From positions 1 through 48,856 of the forward strand of contig JBBQWT010000024.1 of the NCBI GenBank assembly GCA_038210375.1: a stretch of 48,856 nt of DNA. Reading direction: 5' to 3'. This document shows positions 25,331-34,627 of the stretch, one piece after another; the stretch's first letter is position 1; every line of letters starts with the position of its first letter. The notes under the pieces were generated by a model, which searched no databases, was not told where the DNA came from, and saw nothing but the letters and a program-made list of their open reading frames with translations. The DNA is from JBBQWT01 sp038210375 (GTDB lineage: Bacteria > Acidobacteriota > Terriglobia > Terriglobales > Acidobacteriaceae). Made by a program: the position numbers and the translations under genes.

Positions 25331-26647
25331 TCAGAACCGGCGCAGATAAGTGCGGGTGATGCGGTCGTGCCAGCCGAGATGGTCGTCATCGATCAAGGCC
25401 CAGAGAAATCCCATGCCCAAGGAGAGGCATGAAACCGCGGCGGCGATGGCGCGCGCGCGGCACTGGAGCAAGGTGGGGCCTTCGCCTTCGAAGGTAGCCA
25501 CTTCGAGCTGAGCCATCTGCATGCCCGGGGTGCAGCCGGCGTAGGAGAGGAACAGGTACTGGTAGAGCGACCACTCCAGCGCGGGCACCAGCAAGACCAG
25601 GACGAGCAGATTGCGGCCGCTATGCGGGACGGCGCCAATGAAGTTGATCACTCCGGCAAAAATCATGGTGGCCGCGAACACGATGCCGCAATCCACGGCG
25701 GCCGACCAGGCACGGCGTGACAGGGAAGCTGATTGCAGCGGCAATTGAAAGTCCGGGGTAGCCGCAGGCTCGTCGTCATCGGATTCGAGGCGCACGTCGA
25801 ACAGGGTGGAAGGCACCACCGCCTGGCGGATTTCGTCGGGCGCATCGAGAATACGGGGCCGCGAGCTCACCACCGGATCGGCCAACCGCTCGACCTCGGG
25901 CATGAGCTCGATGGCATTTTCCGAGCGCGGAAAAGAAAGCAATTTCAGCGCCGAGGAACCGCGCGATGTGAAAACATCCTGGTTCCTCAAGTAGGAGGAT
26001 TCGGACAGCGGCTCGGAAAACGGCGGGCCGCCCGCGAAAGTTTCGTCTTCCTGAGTGACGGCTTCGTGAGCCACGGCTTCGACTCCGGCGGATTGGGCAG
26101 AATCTGAAGCGAGCGCGGCGGGTGCAGGCGCGACCGGCGTGCGGGGAAGATCGCGGGAGGCGAGATCAAGCCGCCACCGGTTGCGCTGCGGGCGAAGCGT
26201 GCGCGCCGAGGGCTCGAGGTCGGCCGTTTCTTCGGCAAAATTCAATGGCAGTGACTCGTTCTCGGCGTCGCGTTTCTGCCTGCGTGCGCGGTGGGCGTTT
26301 ACCCGAGTCGCCACTTCCTGCCGCCATAACGGCGGCCGGTAGGTGTACGAAGACACTCCGGATTTCATTTCCTCGATATAGCGAGTAATGCCGTCGGGAA
26401 CCGTATCTTCATCCTGCATCGAAGACGAGGTGGCAGGGGTGGAGGCGCTCGCCTGCCGCGTGGTGTGCGGTTCCGCCGAGGCGCCTGCCGGGCTCGGGTG
26501 GCGGTGATCGTTAAAAGTCTTGAATGGATTCATCAGGTGAGGATTCGCGTGATCAATATGTTCATGGCCGCTGGACTGGGCAGGTGTTCCGGCGCGCGAG
26601 CTTACCCACGAGCAGGTGCAATGCTGTCCGCAGAGAGGACATTCCAT
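25331..26647 (-). CDS. RDD-family membrane protein with N-terminal Cys-rich motif
   Basis: This protein has an N-terminal zinc-ribbon-like start (MECPLCGQHCTCSW), about 290 residues of charged, low-complexity linker and a C-terminal RDD domain of about 140 residues. The RDD part has the SLSRRAWSAAVDCGIVFA arginine/aspartate signature, hydrophobic membrane helices (VLVLLVPALEWSLYQYLFL) and the conserved GCTPGMQMAQLEV. The function of RDD proteins is largely unknown, though transport has been suggested. The ATG at 26647 gives 438 residues. The gene is divergent from lptD and is followed by gltX after 27 bases. Confidence 0.82.
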   Translation of the reverse strand: MECPLCGQHCTCSWVSSRAGTPAQSSGHEHIDHANPHLMNPFKTFNDHRHPSPAGASAEPHTTRQASASTPATSSSMQDEDTVPDGITRYIEEMKSGVSSYTYRPPLWRQEVATRVNAHRARRQKRDAENESLPLNFAEETADLEPSARTLRPQRNRWRLDLASRDLPRTPVAPAPAALASDSAQSAGVEAVAHEAVTQEDETFAGGPPFSEPLSESSYLRNQDVFTSRGSSALKLLSFPRSENAIELMPEVERLADPVVSSRPRILDAPDEIRQAVVPSTLFDVRLESDDDEPAATPDFQLPLQSASLSRRAWSAAVDCGIVFAATMIFAGVINFIGAVPHSGRNLLVLVLLVPALEWSLYQYLFLSYAGCTPGMQMAQLEVATFEGEGPTLLQCRARAIAAAVSCLSLGMGFLWALIDDDHLGWHDRITRTYLRRF

Positions 26648-26750
26648 GGCCGAATTGAAAGAATCCAGAGCTGCGTTCAACCCGGGGAGCGCCGCGCCCA
26701 CAACTCTTTGCGCTGGCTGCGTCGGTCATGCTACCTTCGACTTCTCCCAA

Positions 26751-29312
26751 ATGTTTTCCCGCAACATCTTAGTTATCACGGCGGCGTTGCTTTGTCACTC
26801 GATTGCACCGCCCATGGGGTTAACCAGTGAGTTGCCACCACCCGTGGTTGCTGCCGCAGGCGAATTTCGGCAGATTGGGTGGGGCCTGCAGGAACCCGCC
26901 GCCCTGCCGCTGATCAGCACCCTTGATACCGCCGGCATGGAAGCGGTGGCCCCGCTGCTGGCTGCGCCCGAGATGACCGCGGCGGGCGAAGCAGTGACCA
27001 TCCAGGCGCGCCAGCAGGAAAAACAAGGCGAAACCTACAAGCTGCACGGGGACGTGGAAATTCACCTGCGTGGCCTGATCTTCAAGGCCGATGACATCGT
27101 CTATGACGCCTCCAGCGGTGAAGTGGTGGCCACCGGCAACGTCACCCTCGACGGCGGGCCCCACGATGAACACATCGCAGGCTCGCGCGCCGCATACAAC
27201 GTAAAAAATGAGACCGGAAAGTTTTATGACGTCACCGGGTCAACCGGCGCGCGGTTCCGGGGCAGGAATGTGACCCTCACCACGTCCAATCCTTTTTCCT
27301 TCACCGGAAAACTGGTCGAAAAAGTCAGCGACGAACGCTACGTGATCCACGACGGCACCGTGACTTCGTGCGAATTGCCTACTCCCAAATGGGTCTTCAG
27401 CGCCACCACCATCATCGTGGATGTGGGCGACAAGGCGAAGATTTATAACAGCACCTTTCGCCTCAAAGGCGTGCCCATTCTTTATTTCCCCTACGCCTCG
27501 CACCCGGTGGAGAAACTCGGGCGGCAGTCGGGCCTGCTTACCCCCAGTTTCGGAGTCTCATCCCGCAAAGGCTTCATCGCCACCGAATCGCTCTACCTGC
27601 GCCTGGGGCGAAGCGCGGACGCAACCCTGGGCGGCGAGTACTGGTCGCACCGCGGATGGGCGCAGCATGGCGAGTTCCGAGCGCGCCCCAGCGAAACATC
27701 TTTCGTGAACATGAGCTATTTCGGCGTGCTCGATCGCGGCACCAAGGGCGTGGACCAGGGCGGTGAGGACATCAAGCTCGACGCCGAAGCGCTGTTGCGC
27801 CACGACATCCGCGCGGTCGCCGACTTGAATTACCTGAGCTCATTTGTGTTTCGCCTGGCCTTTACCGAGACCTTTGCGCAGGCGGTGGATTCTGAAGTGA
27901 AGTCCTCGGCGTTCCTGAGCAAAAACTACCAGGGATTTTCGTTCAACACGCGTATGGCGCGTTACCAGAATTTTCAAAGCGTCAGCCGCGGCGACCTCGT
28001 GACCATTCTTCATGTGCCCAGCTTCGAGGTCTCGAGCGTGGAGCGCCAGCTCGGCCGCTCGCCGCTCTACTGGTCATTCGATGCGGCGGCGGAAGGCGTT
28101 TCCCGCCGGGAACCGGGCTTTGTCACCGACAAACTGGTGGGAAGGCTTGACCTGAACCCCCGGCTCTCGCTGCCGCTGTTTCTCGACGGCTGGTCGTTCC
28201 GGCCAGAGATTGGTTTTCGTGAAACCTATTACACCCAGGGACGCACGCCGGTGGGCGGCATCGGCTCCCCCAGCAAGGCCGACATCAGCCGGCGTGCGGT
28301 GGAAGCGTCTTTAGAGATGAGGCCGCCGGTTTTGCAGCGGGTTTTTGACCGCACTCTCTTCGGGCGCACGGTCAAGCACACCGTGCAACCGCGTTTCGTT
28401 TATCGCTACGCCAACGGCGTGGATAATTTCAACAGCATCATCCGCTTTGACGCGCGCGACATTCTCAGCAACACCAACGAAATTGAATATGGCCTGGTGA
28501 ACCGCCTCTATCTCAAGCGCAACGGTTGCGCGCAGCCGGGCGAGGTCCGGCCTAACATTGCGCCGGTTACTCCCGCATTGCGCGGAGTGCGTAGCCAGGA
28601 AAAGGACCTTCCCGCGCTGGAGCCGCGCAAGCGCTCCGGACAGGCCGCGGAAGTTGCGGAAGAAGTCGTGGACTGTGGCGCGCTGCCCGATGACTTCATC
28701 ACCTGGGAGCTGGGGCAGAAATATTTCTTCGACCCCAACTTCGGGGGCGCGGTAGTGAATGGCCGCCGCAACGTGCTCACCACCACCGCCGATTTCACCG
28801 GCATCGCCTTCCTCACCGAACCCCGCCGATTTTCAACCGTCATCTCCCGCCTGCGGGTGCGCACCAGCGCCAACACCGATCTGCAATGGCATATTGATTA
28901 CGACGCCCAGAAGGGCCGCATCAACTCCAGCACCGCCTTCGTCAACCTTCGGCTGGCTGATTTCTTTGTGGGCGGCAGCCACGCCATGCTGCATGCCCCG
29001 GGCGAGATTTTCGTCTCCAGCCCAATCCCCGGACCCACGAAGTTTAACCAGTTCCGCATTCTCGCCGGCTATGGCAGTCCCAACAAGATGGGCGCCAGCG
29101 TGGCCGGCAACGTGGGCTTCGACGCCAATTTCGGCTTTCTGCAATACTCCGCGTTGCAGACCGCATACAACTGGGATTGCTGCGGGGTCAGCGTGGAATA
29201 CCGCCGGTTCGCCCTGGGCTCGGTCCGCAATGAAAACCAGTTCCGTTTTGCGTTCACCTTGGCCAACGTGGGTACATTCGGCAACCTGAAGCGCCAGGAA
29301 CGGCTGTTCTAG
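26751..29312 (+). CDS. lptD: LPS-assembly protein LptD (OstA/Imp)
   Basis: LptD is the outer-membrane barrel that inserts LPS into the outer leaflet. The 853-residue protein starts at ATG 26751, with a signal peptide (MFSRNILVITAALLCHSIAP). An N-terminal OstA domain follows at about residues 85-180 (YKLHGDVEIHLRGLIFKADD, ATGNVTLDGGPHDEHIAGSR). The large C-terminal barrel contains VPILYFPYASHPVEKLGRQS, the LptD signature. Cysteines at about 207, 593, 642 and the adjacent pair 810-811 recall the disulfides that mature E. coli LptD. An upstream in-frame ATG at 26616 would bury the signal peptide. LptE and the other Lpt proteins are not encoded here. Confidence 0.94.
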   Translation: MFSRNILVITAALLCHSIAPPMGLTSELPPPVVAAAGEFRQIGWGLQEPAALPLISTLDTAGMEAVAPLLAAPEMTAAGEAVTIQARQQEKQGETYKLHGDVEIHLRGLIFKADDIVYDASSGEVVATGNVTLDGGPHDEHIAGSRAAYNVKNETGKFYDVTGSTGARFRGRNVTLTTSNPFSFTGKLVEKVSDERYVIHDGTVTSCELPTPKWVFSATTIIVDVGDKAKIYNSTFRLKGVPILYFPYASHPVEKLGRQSGLLTPSFGVSSRKGFIATESLYLRLGRSADATLGGEYWSHRGWAQHGEFRARPSETSFVNMSYFGVLDRGTKGVDQGGEDIKLDAEALLRHDIRAVADLNYLSSFVFRLAFTETFAQAVDSEVKSSAFLSKNYQGFSFNTRMARYQNFQSVSRGDLVTILHVPSFEVSSVERQLGRSPLYWSFDAAAEGVSRREPGFVTDKLVGRLDLNPRLSLPLFLDGWSFRPEIGFRETYYTQGRTPVGGIGSPSKADISRRAVEASLEMRPPVLQRVFDRTLFGRTVKHTVQPRFVYRYANGVDNFNSIIRFDARDILSNTNEIEYGLVNRLYLKRNGCAQPGEVRPNIAPVTPALRGVRSQEKDLPALEPRKRSGQAAEVAEEVVDCGALPDDFITWELGQKYFFDPNFGGAVVNGRRNVLTTTADFTGIAFLTEPRRFSTVISRLRVRTSANTDLQWHIDYDAQKGRINSSTAFVNLRLADFFVGGSHAMLHAPGEIFVSSPIPGPTKFNQFRILAGYGSPNKMGASVAGNVGFDANFGFLQYSALQTAYNWDCCGVSVEYRRFALGSVRNENQFRFAFTLANVGTFGNLKRQERLF

Positions 29313-29647
29313 TCTTCCGATGGCGCGGTTCGATCCTTCGCTCCCCAGCGAAGCAAGCTCACAATCGCTGCAATGGCCGCGTAAAGCGCGGAGTTTATAA
29401 GCGCCAGCGCAAACCACAATATCCTAAAGTCTCGTGATCCCGGCTCCACGTCGATTAGAGGAAAGGAAAGGAAACTTGGCGGGCACAGAAACATGAAAAT
29501 AGATATCAAAACGGGGTTTCCAGGTTGGGGAGGCGAGGCGTCTCTTAGTTCCGAATATGCCCAGATGATGGCGCCAATGGCGAATCCAAGAACGGCGAAG
29601 CCAAGGATCAGGCGCCACCGTTTACCCCTCGTCGTCCATTTAGGCAT
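29309..29647 (-). CDS. Small putative membrane protein
   Basis: I do not recognise this 112-residue protein. It has about three hydrophobic segments (LILGFAVLGFAIGAIIWAY, PVLISIFMFLCPPSFLSFPL and WFALALINSALYAAIAAIVS) with a basic N-terminus (MPKWTTRGKRWR), so it is probably an inner-membrane protein. Its stop overlaps that of lptD by four bases, tail to tail. The region from here to about 30600 is less GC-rich than its neighbours. Confidence 0.55.
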   Translation of the reverse strand: MPKWTTRGKRWRLILGFAVLGFAIGAIIWAYSELRDASPPQPGNPVLISIFMFLCPPSFLSFPLIDVEPGSRDFRILWFALALINSALYAAIAAIVSLLRWGAKDRTAPSED

Positions 29648-29790
29648 GCTTTGTCCACCTTGGATAGCAGTTCCCGATGATTAGTACACCTTTAAATGAA
29701 GTGTCATTCCGATTTTTTCCACCAACAGGCGGGCCCTACACCAGCATCCAGGGTTCCGGCGGGGAGGCGTGGCGTCTGACCGATGTTTAG

Positions 29791-30471
29791 CTAGTTCGCC
29801 TTATCACTTTCGCGCCAGACCACAGGCAAGAATTCACTGGCATCTCGACAGCCGCCGAGTTTACTCAAACAACTCAAGTTGAACGCCAGGGCCTTATCTC
29901 TGACCTTCAAGTCTACCTTCGGGGTGAGATGCACGATTAATATTTCCGGCCGGTTTTGAAAATAATCTCTTCTGGCAAGGGCCGAATATTTTTCGTCGGA
30001 CTGGTGGAATTCCGACTTCTCCAGGTCATCGAGGACTTCGGCTGCAAAAGTGAAGCTGGGTGCTTCACCATAAAACCATCGCCTGAGGTAATAAGTCGGT
30101 CCCAGAATGGTTGACATCATCCCAAATGAAATTTGGACGCTCCTGCCTTGGCTCGTGAAGAACGATACAGCGAAAGAAGTCGGGGGAGCCAAATGGAACC
30201 TGGATAAACTTCGATTCCTGATCTCGATATCAATCGCGCAATTGGAAGGTTTGCATTCGACACCCTTGCGAATGCCGCCATGGTATTTTTCGGCCAATTG
30301 CAGCACCCGAACGGAATTCGAATCCCCTACTCTGAGTTCTCGGGCTTCCAACAACAGGCCCTCAGCGCTACGCCTGGTCTGCGCAGCTTCAAATGCAATC
30401 ACTGACCCGGCAATGAGCAACGCGGTGATCACGCAGGCCCCGCCGATATAGGTTAGCGTTGGTCGTTTCAT
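29791..30471 (-). CDS. Unknown protein with N-terminal membrane anchor
   Basis: This 226-residue protein has one N-terminal membrane segment (YIGGACVITALLIAGSVIAF) and then a soluble domain rich in charged residues. Two cysteines, in VECKPSNCAID, sit close together. The ATG at 30471 has a good ribosome binding site (AAGGATTGACC). I do not recognise the domain. It diverges from the ligase gene and lies in a comparatively AT-rich stretch, which may mark acquired DNA; that is inference. Confidence 0.65.
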   Translation of the reverse strand: MKRPTLTYIGGACVITALLIAGSVIAFEAAQTRRSAEGLLLEARELRVGDSNSVRVLQLAEKYHGGIRKGVECKPSNCAIDIEIRNRSLSRFHLAPPTSFAVSFFTSQGRSVQISFGMMSTILGPTYYLRRWFYGEAPSFTFAAEVLDDLEKSEFHQSDEKYSALARRDYFQNRPEILIVHLTPKVDLKVRDKALAFNLSCLSKLGGCRDASEFLPVVWRESDKAN

Positions 30472-30604
30472 GGTCAATCCTTACTTCGATATCCGTTCAG
30501 ATGGCGACTTACACCCGATCTCACAATGATCTCTTAGACACCGCCACGCAGGTTCTTGCACGATTTGTTCAACTTATTTCGGAATTTTCAGCATCCAATC
30601 CCAA

Positions 30605-31765
30605 ATGCCAGCGAAGAAAAGTGTGGATCCGAAACCCGCCCGGGCGCGCAGGTCCAGAGAGCCGAAATCCGCGGAAGCGCAAGCTCTTTCCGATCCCCAA
30701 ACGTCGCTCGTCGATATTGAAGCGGCGGCTGAGACCGCACCGCCCGGGCCCCTGTTCCCACCGATTGATCTGCCGATTGCGCCGCCGTATCTTCCCATGG
30801 AGGCCAAGTCGGTCAAGGAGTTGCCCCAGGGTGACGACTGGCTTTACGAGCCCAAATGGGACGGGTTTCGCGGGCTGATTTTTCGCCGCGGTAAGCAAGT
30901 GTTGATCCAGTCGAAGGCGGGGCAGCCCCTGGGCCGGTACTTCCCTGAGCTGGTGCGGGCATTTCTGGAATTTCCCGCCGACAAATTTGTACTGGATGGC
31001 GAAATCGTCATCTTTGACCATGAGCACCTGGATTTCAACGCTTTGCTGCAAAGAATTCATCCCGCGGAGAAACGTATTCGGCAGCTCTCGGGGGATACCC
31101 CTTCGTCGTTTCTGGCTTTTGATCTGCTGGTGGTCAACGGCCAATCCCTGGCCGGACTTCCGCTGCGCGAGCGCCGCAGCCAGTTGGAGGAATTCTGCGC
31201 CTCCGGTGGCGGCGACATCCGGCTGTCGCCTATCACCGCTGATCGCGCCGAGGCCCAGCACTGGCTATCCAACCTTGGAACCACCGGGTTCGATGGCGTG
31301 ATGGCCAAACAGGCGAGCGCCATTTACCACACCGGCGAACGCAAGGGCATGGTGAAGATCAAGAAGGTCCGCACCGTGGATTGCGTGGTGGGTGGCTTCC
31401 GCTACGCTTCCAAGGGAGAGGAAATCGGCTCTCTCCTGCTGGGCCTGTACAACCCAGCGGGAGAGCTGGACCATATCGGTTTTAGTTCTAGCTTCACCGC
31501 CGAATTCCGGCAAACGCTGAAACCCCTGCTGCTTCCCCTTGAAGGAGCGCCGGGATTTACCGGCAAGGCCCCCGGCGGGCCCAGCCGCTGGAGCACCGAG
31601 CGTTCCGGAGACTGGCATCCGCTGCGCAACGAACTGGTTTGCGAAGTTACCTATGACCACTATGCCGGTGGGCGCTTTCGCCACGGAACGCAGTTCCTGC
31701 GCTGGCGTCCGGATAAGGCGCCGCGGCAGTGCACCATCGACCAGGTACTGCCCCAGAAAGCCTGA
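30605..31765 (+). CDS. ATP-dependent DNA ligase (LigC/LigD-ligase-domain type)
   Basis: This 386-residue enzyme seals DNA nicks using ATP. Motif I is DWLYEPKWDGFRGLIF with the nucleophile Lys at residue 84. Motif III is LDGEIVIFDHEHLDF; other nucleotidyltransferase motifs are FLAFDLLVVNGQSL, FDGVMAKQ and MVKIKKVRTVDCVVGGF. A C-terminal OB-fold is present (EIGSLLLGLYNPAGELDHIG). The N-terminal 60 residues are a basic/Pro-rich extension. There is no Ku, polymerase or nuclease domain, so it resembles the stand-alone LigC-type rather than LigD. It may serve repair; partners are not in the window. Confidence 0.9.
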   Translation: MPAKKSVDPKPARARRSREPKSAEAQALSDPQTSLVDIEAAAETAPPGPLFPPIDLPIAPPYLPMEAKSVKELPQGDDWLYEPKWDGFRGLIFRRGKQVLIQSKAGQPLGRYFPELVRAFLEFPADKFVLDGEIVIFDHEHLDFNALLQRIHPAEKRIRQLSGDTPSSFLAFDLLVVNGQSLAGLPLRERRSQLEEFCASGGGDIRLSPITADRAEAQHWLSNLGTTGFDGVMAKQASAIYHTGERKGMVKIKKVRTVDCVVGGFRYASKGEEIGSLLLGLYNPAGELDHIGFSSSFTAEFRQTLKPLLLPLEGAPGFTGKAPGGPSRWSTERSGDWHPLRNELVCEVTYDHYAGGRFRHGTQFLRWRPDKAPRQCTIDQVLPQKA

Positions 31766-31831
31766 TTGACGGCGTTCAGGCGACGCCGAGCTGAGCGTCT
31801 GGCCCGCCGCGCATGAGATAATTTCTATTGC

Positions 31832-32905
31832 ATGTCCTCATCCAAGCTCCCCATACGCCTTCTCCTATCCGCCATTCTGCTGAGCGGCGTTTGCTGCGCC
31901 CAGGCGCCGCCTTCCCCCCTGAATCGCAGGATTCTAAACCAGATTCGCTCGACCTACAGCGCCCGTCCCGACGTAAACATCACCCTGGGCGAGCGCAAAC
32001 CCAGTGAGTTCACCGGGTTCGATCTGCTGCCCGCGACCATTACCGACGGCAGCGGCAAGGTCAGTACCCTGAAGCTCTTGCTCTCCAAAGACGGCAAGAC
32101 CTTGATGCGATCCGATGTAAAGCTTGCCTTGGGAGAGCGCAAGCCCAGCGAATTCGCCGGCTTCGAAGAACTGCCGGTGACCATCACCGGCAGCAGCGGA
32201 AACGTCACCACGCAAAAAATGCTGATATCCAAAGACAGCAAGCAGATAGTGCGCATGGAAAAGATTCCCATCGATGATGATCCGATGGCGCAAATCGATT
32301 TGCACGGACGCCCGGTGCGCGGAGCCAGGAACGCCGCCGTGACCATCGTCAACTTTGACGACTTCCAGTGCCCCTTCTGCTCGCGGATGCACCAGACGCT
32401 GTTTCCCGGACTCCTGAAAGAATATGGCGAGCGGATAAAAGTAATTTACAAGGACTATCCCTTGTTTGACATACATCCCTGGGCATTGCACGCGGCCATC
32501 GACGCCAACTGCCTGGGAGCGCAGAATGACGACGCCTACTGGAGCTTTGCCGACTACGTACATGCCAACCAACGCGAGATCAGCGGGGACAAGATTCCCG
32601 CCAAAGTGTTTGCCACGCTTGATCGCATCGCGGCCGGCGAGGGCCGGAAGCGAAAGCTCGATGAAAAGGCGCTGGGCGCGTGTATCAGCGCGCAGTCTGA
32701 CAAAGCCGTCAGGGCTTCGGCCGCGGAAGGCTCGCGCCTGGGAGTTGATTCGACGCCCACGCTCTTCGTAAACGGTGAAAAGATCAGCGGAGCGTTGCCC
32801 GATGAGGAAATTGAGGCGGTGATCGACCGGGCATTGCGCGACGCCGGGCAGAAGCCCCCGGTGCACAAGGCTGAAGCTCCGGCCAGTGCTGGCGGGTCGC
32901 AGTAA
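31832..32905 (+). CDS. Secreted DsbA-like thioredoxin-fold protein with duplicated N-terminal module
   Basis: The 357-residue protein has a signal peptide (LLLSAILLSGVCCAQA), two tandem copies of a 48-residue module, and a thioredoxin-fold DsbA-like domain. Module one is about 51-93 (TLGERKPSEFTGFDLLPATI) and module two about 99-141 (ALGERKPSEFAGFEELPVTI). The catalytic CPFC is at residues 180-183 (NFDDFQCPFCSRMH), with the cis-Pro in DSTPTLFVNGE. It should act as a periplasmic thiol oxidoreductase or isomerase. LptD and other Cys-containing envelope proteins are plausible substrates. It begins 66 bases after the ligase stop. Confidence 0.88.
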   Translation: MSSSKLPIRLLLSAILLSGVCCAQAPPSPLNRRILNQIRSTYSARPDVNITLGERKPSEFTGFDLLPATITDGSGKVSTLKLLLSKDGKTLMRSDVKLALGERKPSEFAGFEELPVTITGSSGNVTTQKMLISKDSKQIVRMEKIPIDDDPMAQIDLHGRPVRGARNAAVTIVNFDDFQCPFCSRMHQTLFPGLLKEYGERIKVIYKDYPLFDIHPWALHAAIDANCLGAQNDDAYWSFADYVHANQREISGDKIPAKVFATLDRIAAGEGRKRKLDEKALGACISAQSDKAVRASAAEGSRLGVDSTPTLFVNGEKISGALPDEEIEAVIDRALRDAGQKPPVHKAEAPASAGGSQ

Positions 32906-33077
32906 GCAGTAACCTATCCGTTATACAATGGCGGTGAGCGCCGCGCATCCAACTGCAAATGGCTGAGTCGTTCCTGCTGGCGAGCCATCAAAGAATTTGG
33001 GACCCGCATCAAAAATACCCGCACCGCCAATGCTTGCTGGAGAGAATTTGCCGCAACATCGCGACCTCGAAGACCTA

Positions 33078-34148
33078 ATGCCACGCCGCTCCTCCAATTT
33101 CCGTTGCTCCACGCTCATGCTGGCCGCCCTGGCAGCCGCCGTGATGTTGAACGGATGCAAGAAGCCGGATGACGGCAGCGACGCCGTGGCCAAGGTCAAC
33201 GGCAAGAAAATCATGCGCTCGGAAGTGGAAAAGTATTACCGCAACTCCCTGACTCCGGGCTCGCCCGAACCCGAGCACGAGCAAGGGGATAGCCAGCGGC
33301 TGGGCATCCTGCGCCAGTTGATCGACGACGAGATCACCATGCAGCGCGCGGAAAAACTCTCTCTGCTGGCCACCGATGAAGAGGTAGAAGCCAAGTTCAG
33401 CGAGTTCAAGGCGCCCTACACCCAGGAACAGTTTGAGAAGCGTCTGCAGGAAAAGAACCTGACCGCGGAAGATTTGAAGCGCGACCTGCGCCGCAACCTG
33501 TCGCGCGAAAAGGTGCTCAACAAGGAAATCACGTCGAAGATCACGGTGAGCGACAGCGACGTCACCAACTACTACAACACGCACAAGAGCGAGTTCAACC
33601 TGATCGAGCCGCAATATCACCTGGCCCAGATCGTGGTCACCACCACTCCCGGCCCGCAATCGGTGAACCTGAAAAACAACAAGGCGCAGAACGAAACCGA
33701 CGCCCGCCGCAAGATCCAGGAGCTGGTCAACCGGCTGGATAGCGGAGAAGACTTCGCCACCGTCGCCATGAATTATTCCGAGCAGCCGGATACCTCGGGC
33801 AACGGCGGCGACATGGGTTTCCTGCCCGAGTCGGCGCTCAAGTCAGACCGCGCCGCCTACGAGCATATTTCCAAGCTGAAGCCCGGCCAGTACACGGCGA
33901 TCTCCCCGTATAACGATCCGCCCACATCGAGTCACGTAGGCGGGTTCCGCATCATCAAGCTGCTGGGCCGCGAGCCCGCCGGCCAGCGCGACCTGAACGA
34001 TCCCCGCGTGCAGGAAGCCATTCGCCAGCAGCTCCACGAACGCCGCGAGCAGCTTCTCAAAGCCGCCTATTATGAAAACCTGCGCGACGAGGCCAAAGTG
34101 GAAAACTACCTGGCCCAGGGAATCGTGAAGGATTCCGGGCACAAGTAG
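33078..34148 (+). CDS. SurA-like peptidyl-prolyl isomerase lipoprotein
   Basis: This 356-residue protein starts at ATG 33078 with a lipoprotein signal peptide ending in a lipobox (LAAAVMLNGCKKPDD). It carries a SurA-type N-terminal helical domain (RQLIDDEITMQRAEKL, FKAPYTQEQFEKRLQEKN) and one parvulin domain at about 170-300 (QYHLAQIVVTTT, FATVAMNYSEQPDTSGNGGD, MGFLPESAL). It should be anchored in the inner leaflet of the outer membrane and help fold outer-membrane proteins. It is the second SurA-like protein in the window; an earlier in-frame ATG at 32997 lacks a signal sequence. Confidence 0.88.
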   Translation: MPRRSSNFRCSTLMLAALAAAVMLNGCKKPDDGSDAVAKVNGKKIMRSEVEKYYRNSLTPGSPEPEHEQGDSQRLGILRQLIDDEITMQRAEKLSLLATDEEVEAKFSEFKAPYTQEQFEKRLQEKNLTAEDLKRDLRRNLSREKVLNKEITSKITVSDSDVTNYYNTHKSEFNLIEPQYHLAQIVVTTTPGPQSVNLKNNKAQNETDARRKIQELVNRLDSGEDFATVAMNYSEQPDTSGNGGDMGFLPESALKSDRAAYEHISKLKPGQYTAISPYNDPPTSSHVGGFRIIKLLGREPAGQRDLNDPRVQEAIRQQLHERREQLLKAAYYENLRDEAKVENYLAQGIVKDSGHK

Positions 34149-34194
34149 GGCGGACCGGCGGAATTATCCGCCTACCAGCAAAGGAAACAGCGAC

Positions 34195-34515
34195 ATGAAA
34201 AAGACGCGGGTAATGTATATCGAATGCAAAGCCGGTTCACTCACCGGGCCCGCGCGAATCGGTCGCGTCTCTTTCTCTCAGACCGGGCTCTCAATCTACT
34301 ATCGAGAGCAAGAGTTTCGTCGAATGATTGGATTTAAATCAAACTATCAGGAAGTTCATAGCGGGGATGACTATTGGATTTCCGGACCTCGCCGCGATGG
34401 AGAAGATTCCTTATACGCCACAAATATTTCCGTTTCTATAGACGACGATGCCCGTGATGAATACTGGACTTTGATTCGCCGGAAACCAAATCTCAAGTAC
34501 AGAAAAAACACTTAA
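34195..34515 (+). CDS. Small conserved-looking protein of unknown function
   Basis: This 106-residue protein starts at ATG 34195, with AAAGGAAA 7 bases upstream as a good ribosome binding site. Its N-terminal MYIECKAGSLTGPARIGRVS and the middle YWISGPRRDGEDSLY look like those of a family of small bacterial proteins of unknown role. I recall similar ones being misnamed DXP synthase in databases; this comes from memory and was not searched. No domain that suggests an activity is visible, and no signal peptide. It is comparatively AT-rich compared with adjacent genes. Confidence 0.65.
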   Translation: MKKTRVMYIECKAGSLTGPARIGRVSFSQTGLSIYYREQEFRRMIGFKSNYQEVHSGDDYWISGPRRDGEDSLYATNISVSIDDDARDEYWTLIRRKPNLKYRKNT

Positions 34516-34627
34516 TTTCAGAGAATGGCATTTCTCGTGAAGAGTATTTCTACTCTTGATTCGCCAGGCCCCGCGAAGTATCACCCTAACCATCCCGCCG
34601 CACCCCGACTGGCGATATGATGCAGGG

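Noticed and set aside
31934..32866. 310-codon frame antisense to the DsbA-like gene
   Set aside because: No signal, domain or plausible composition; overlaps a well supported gene completely.
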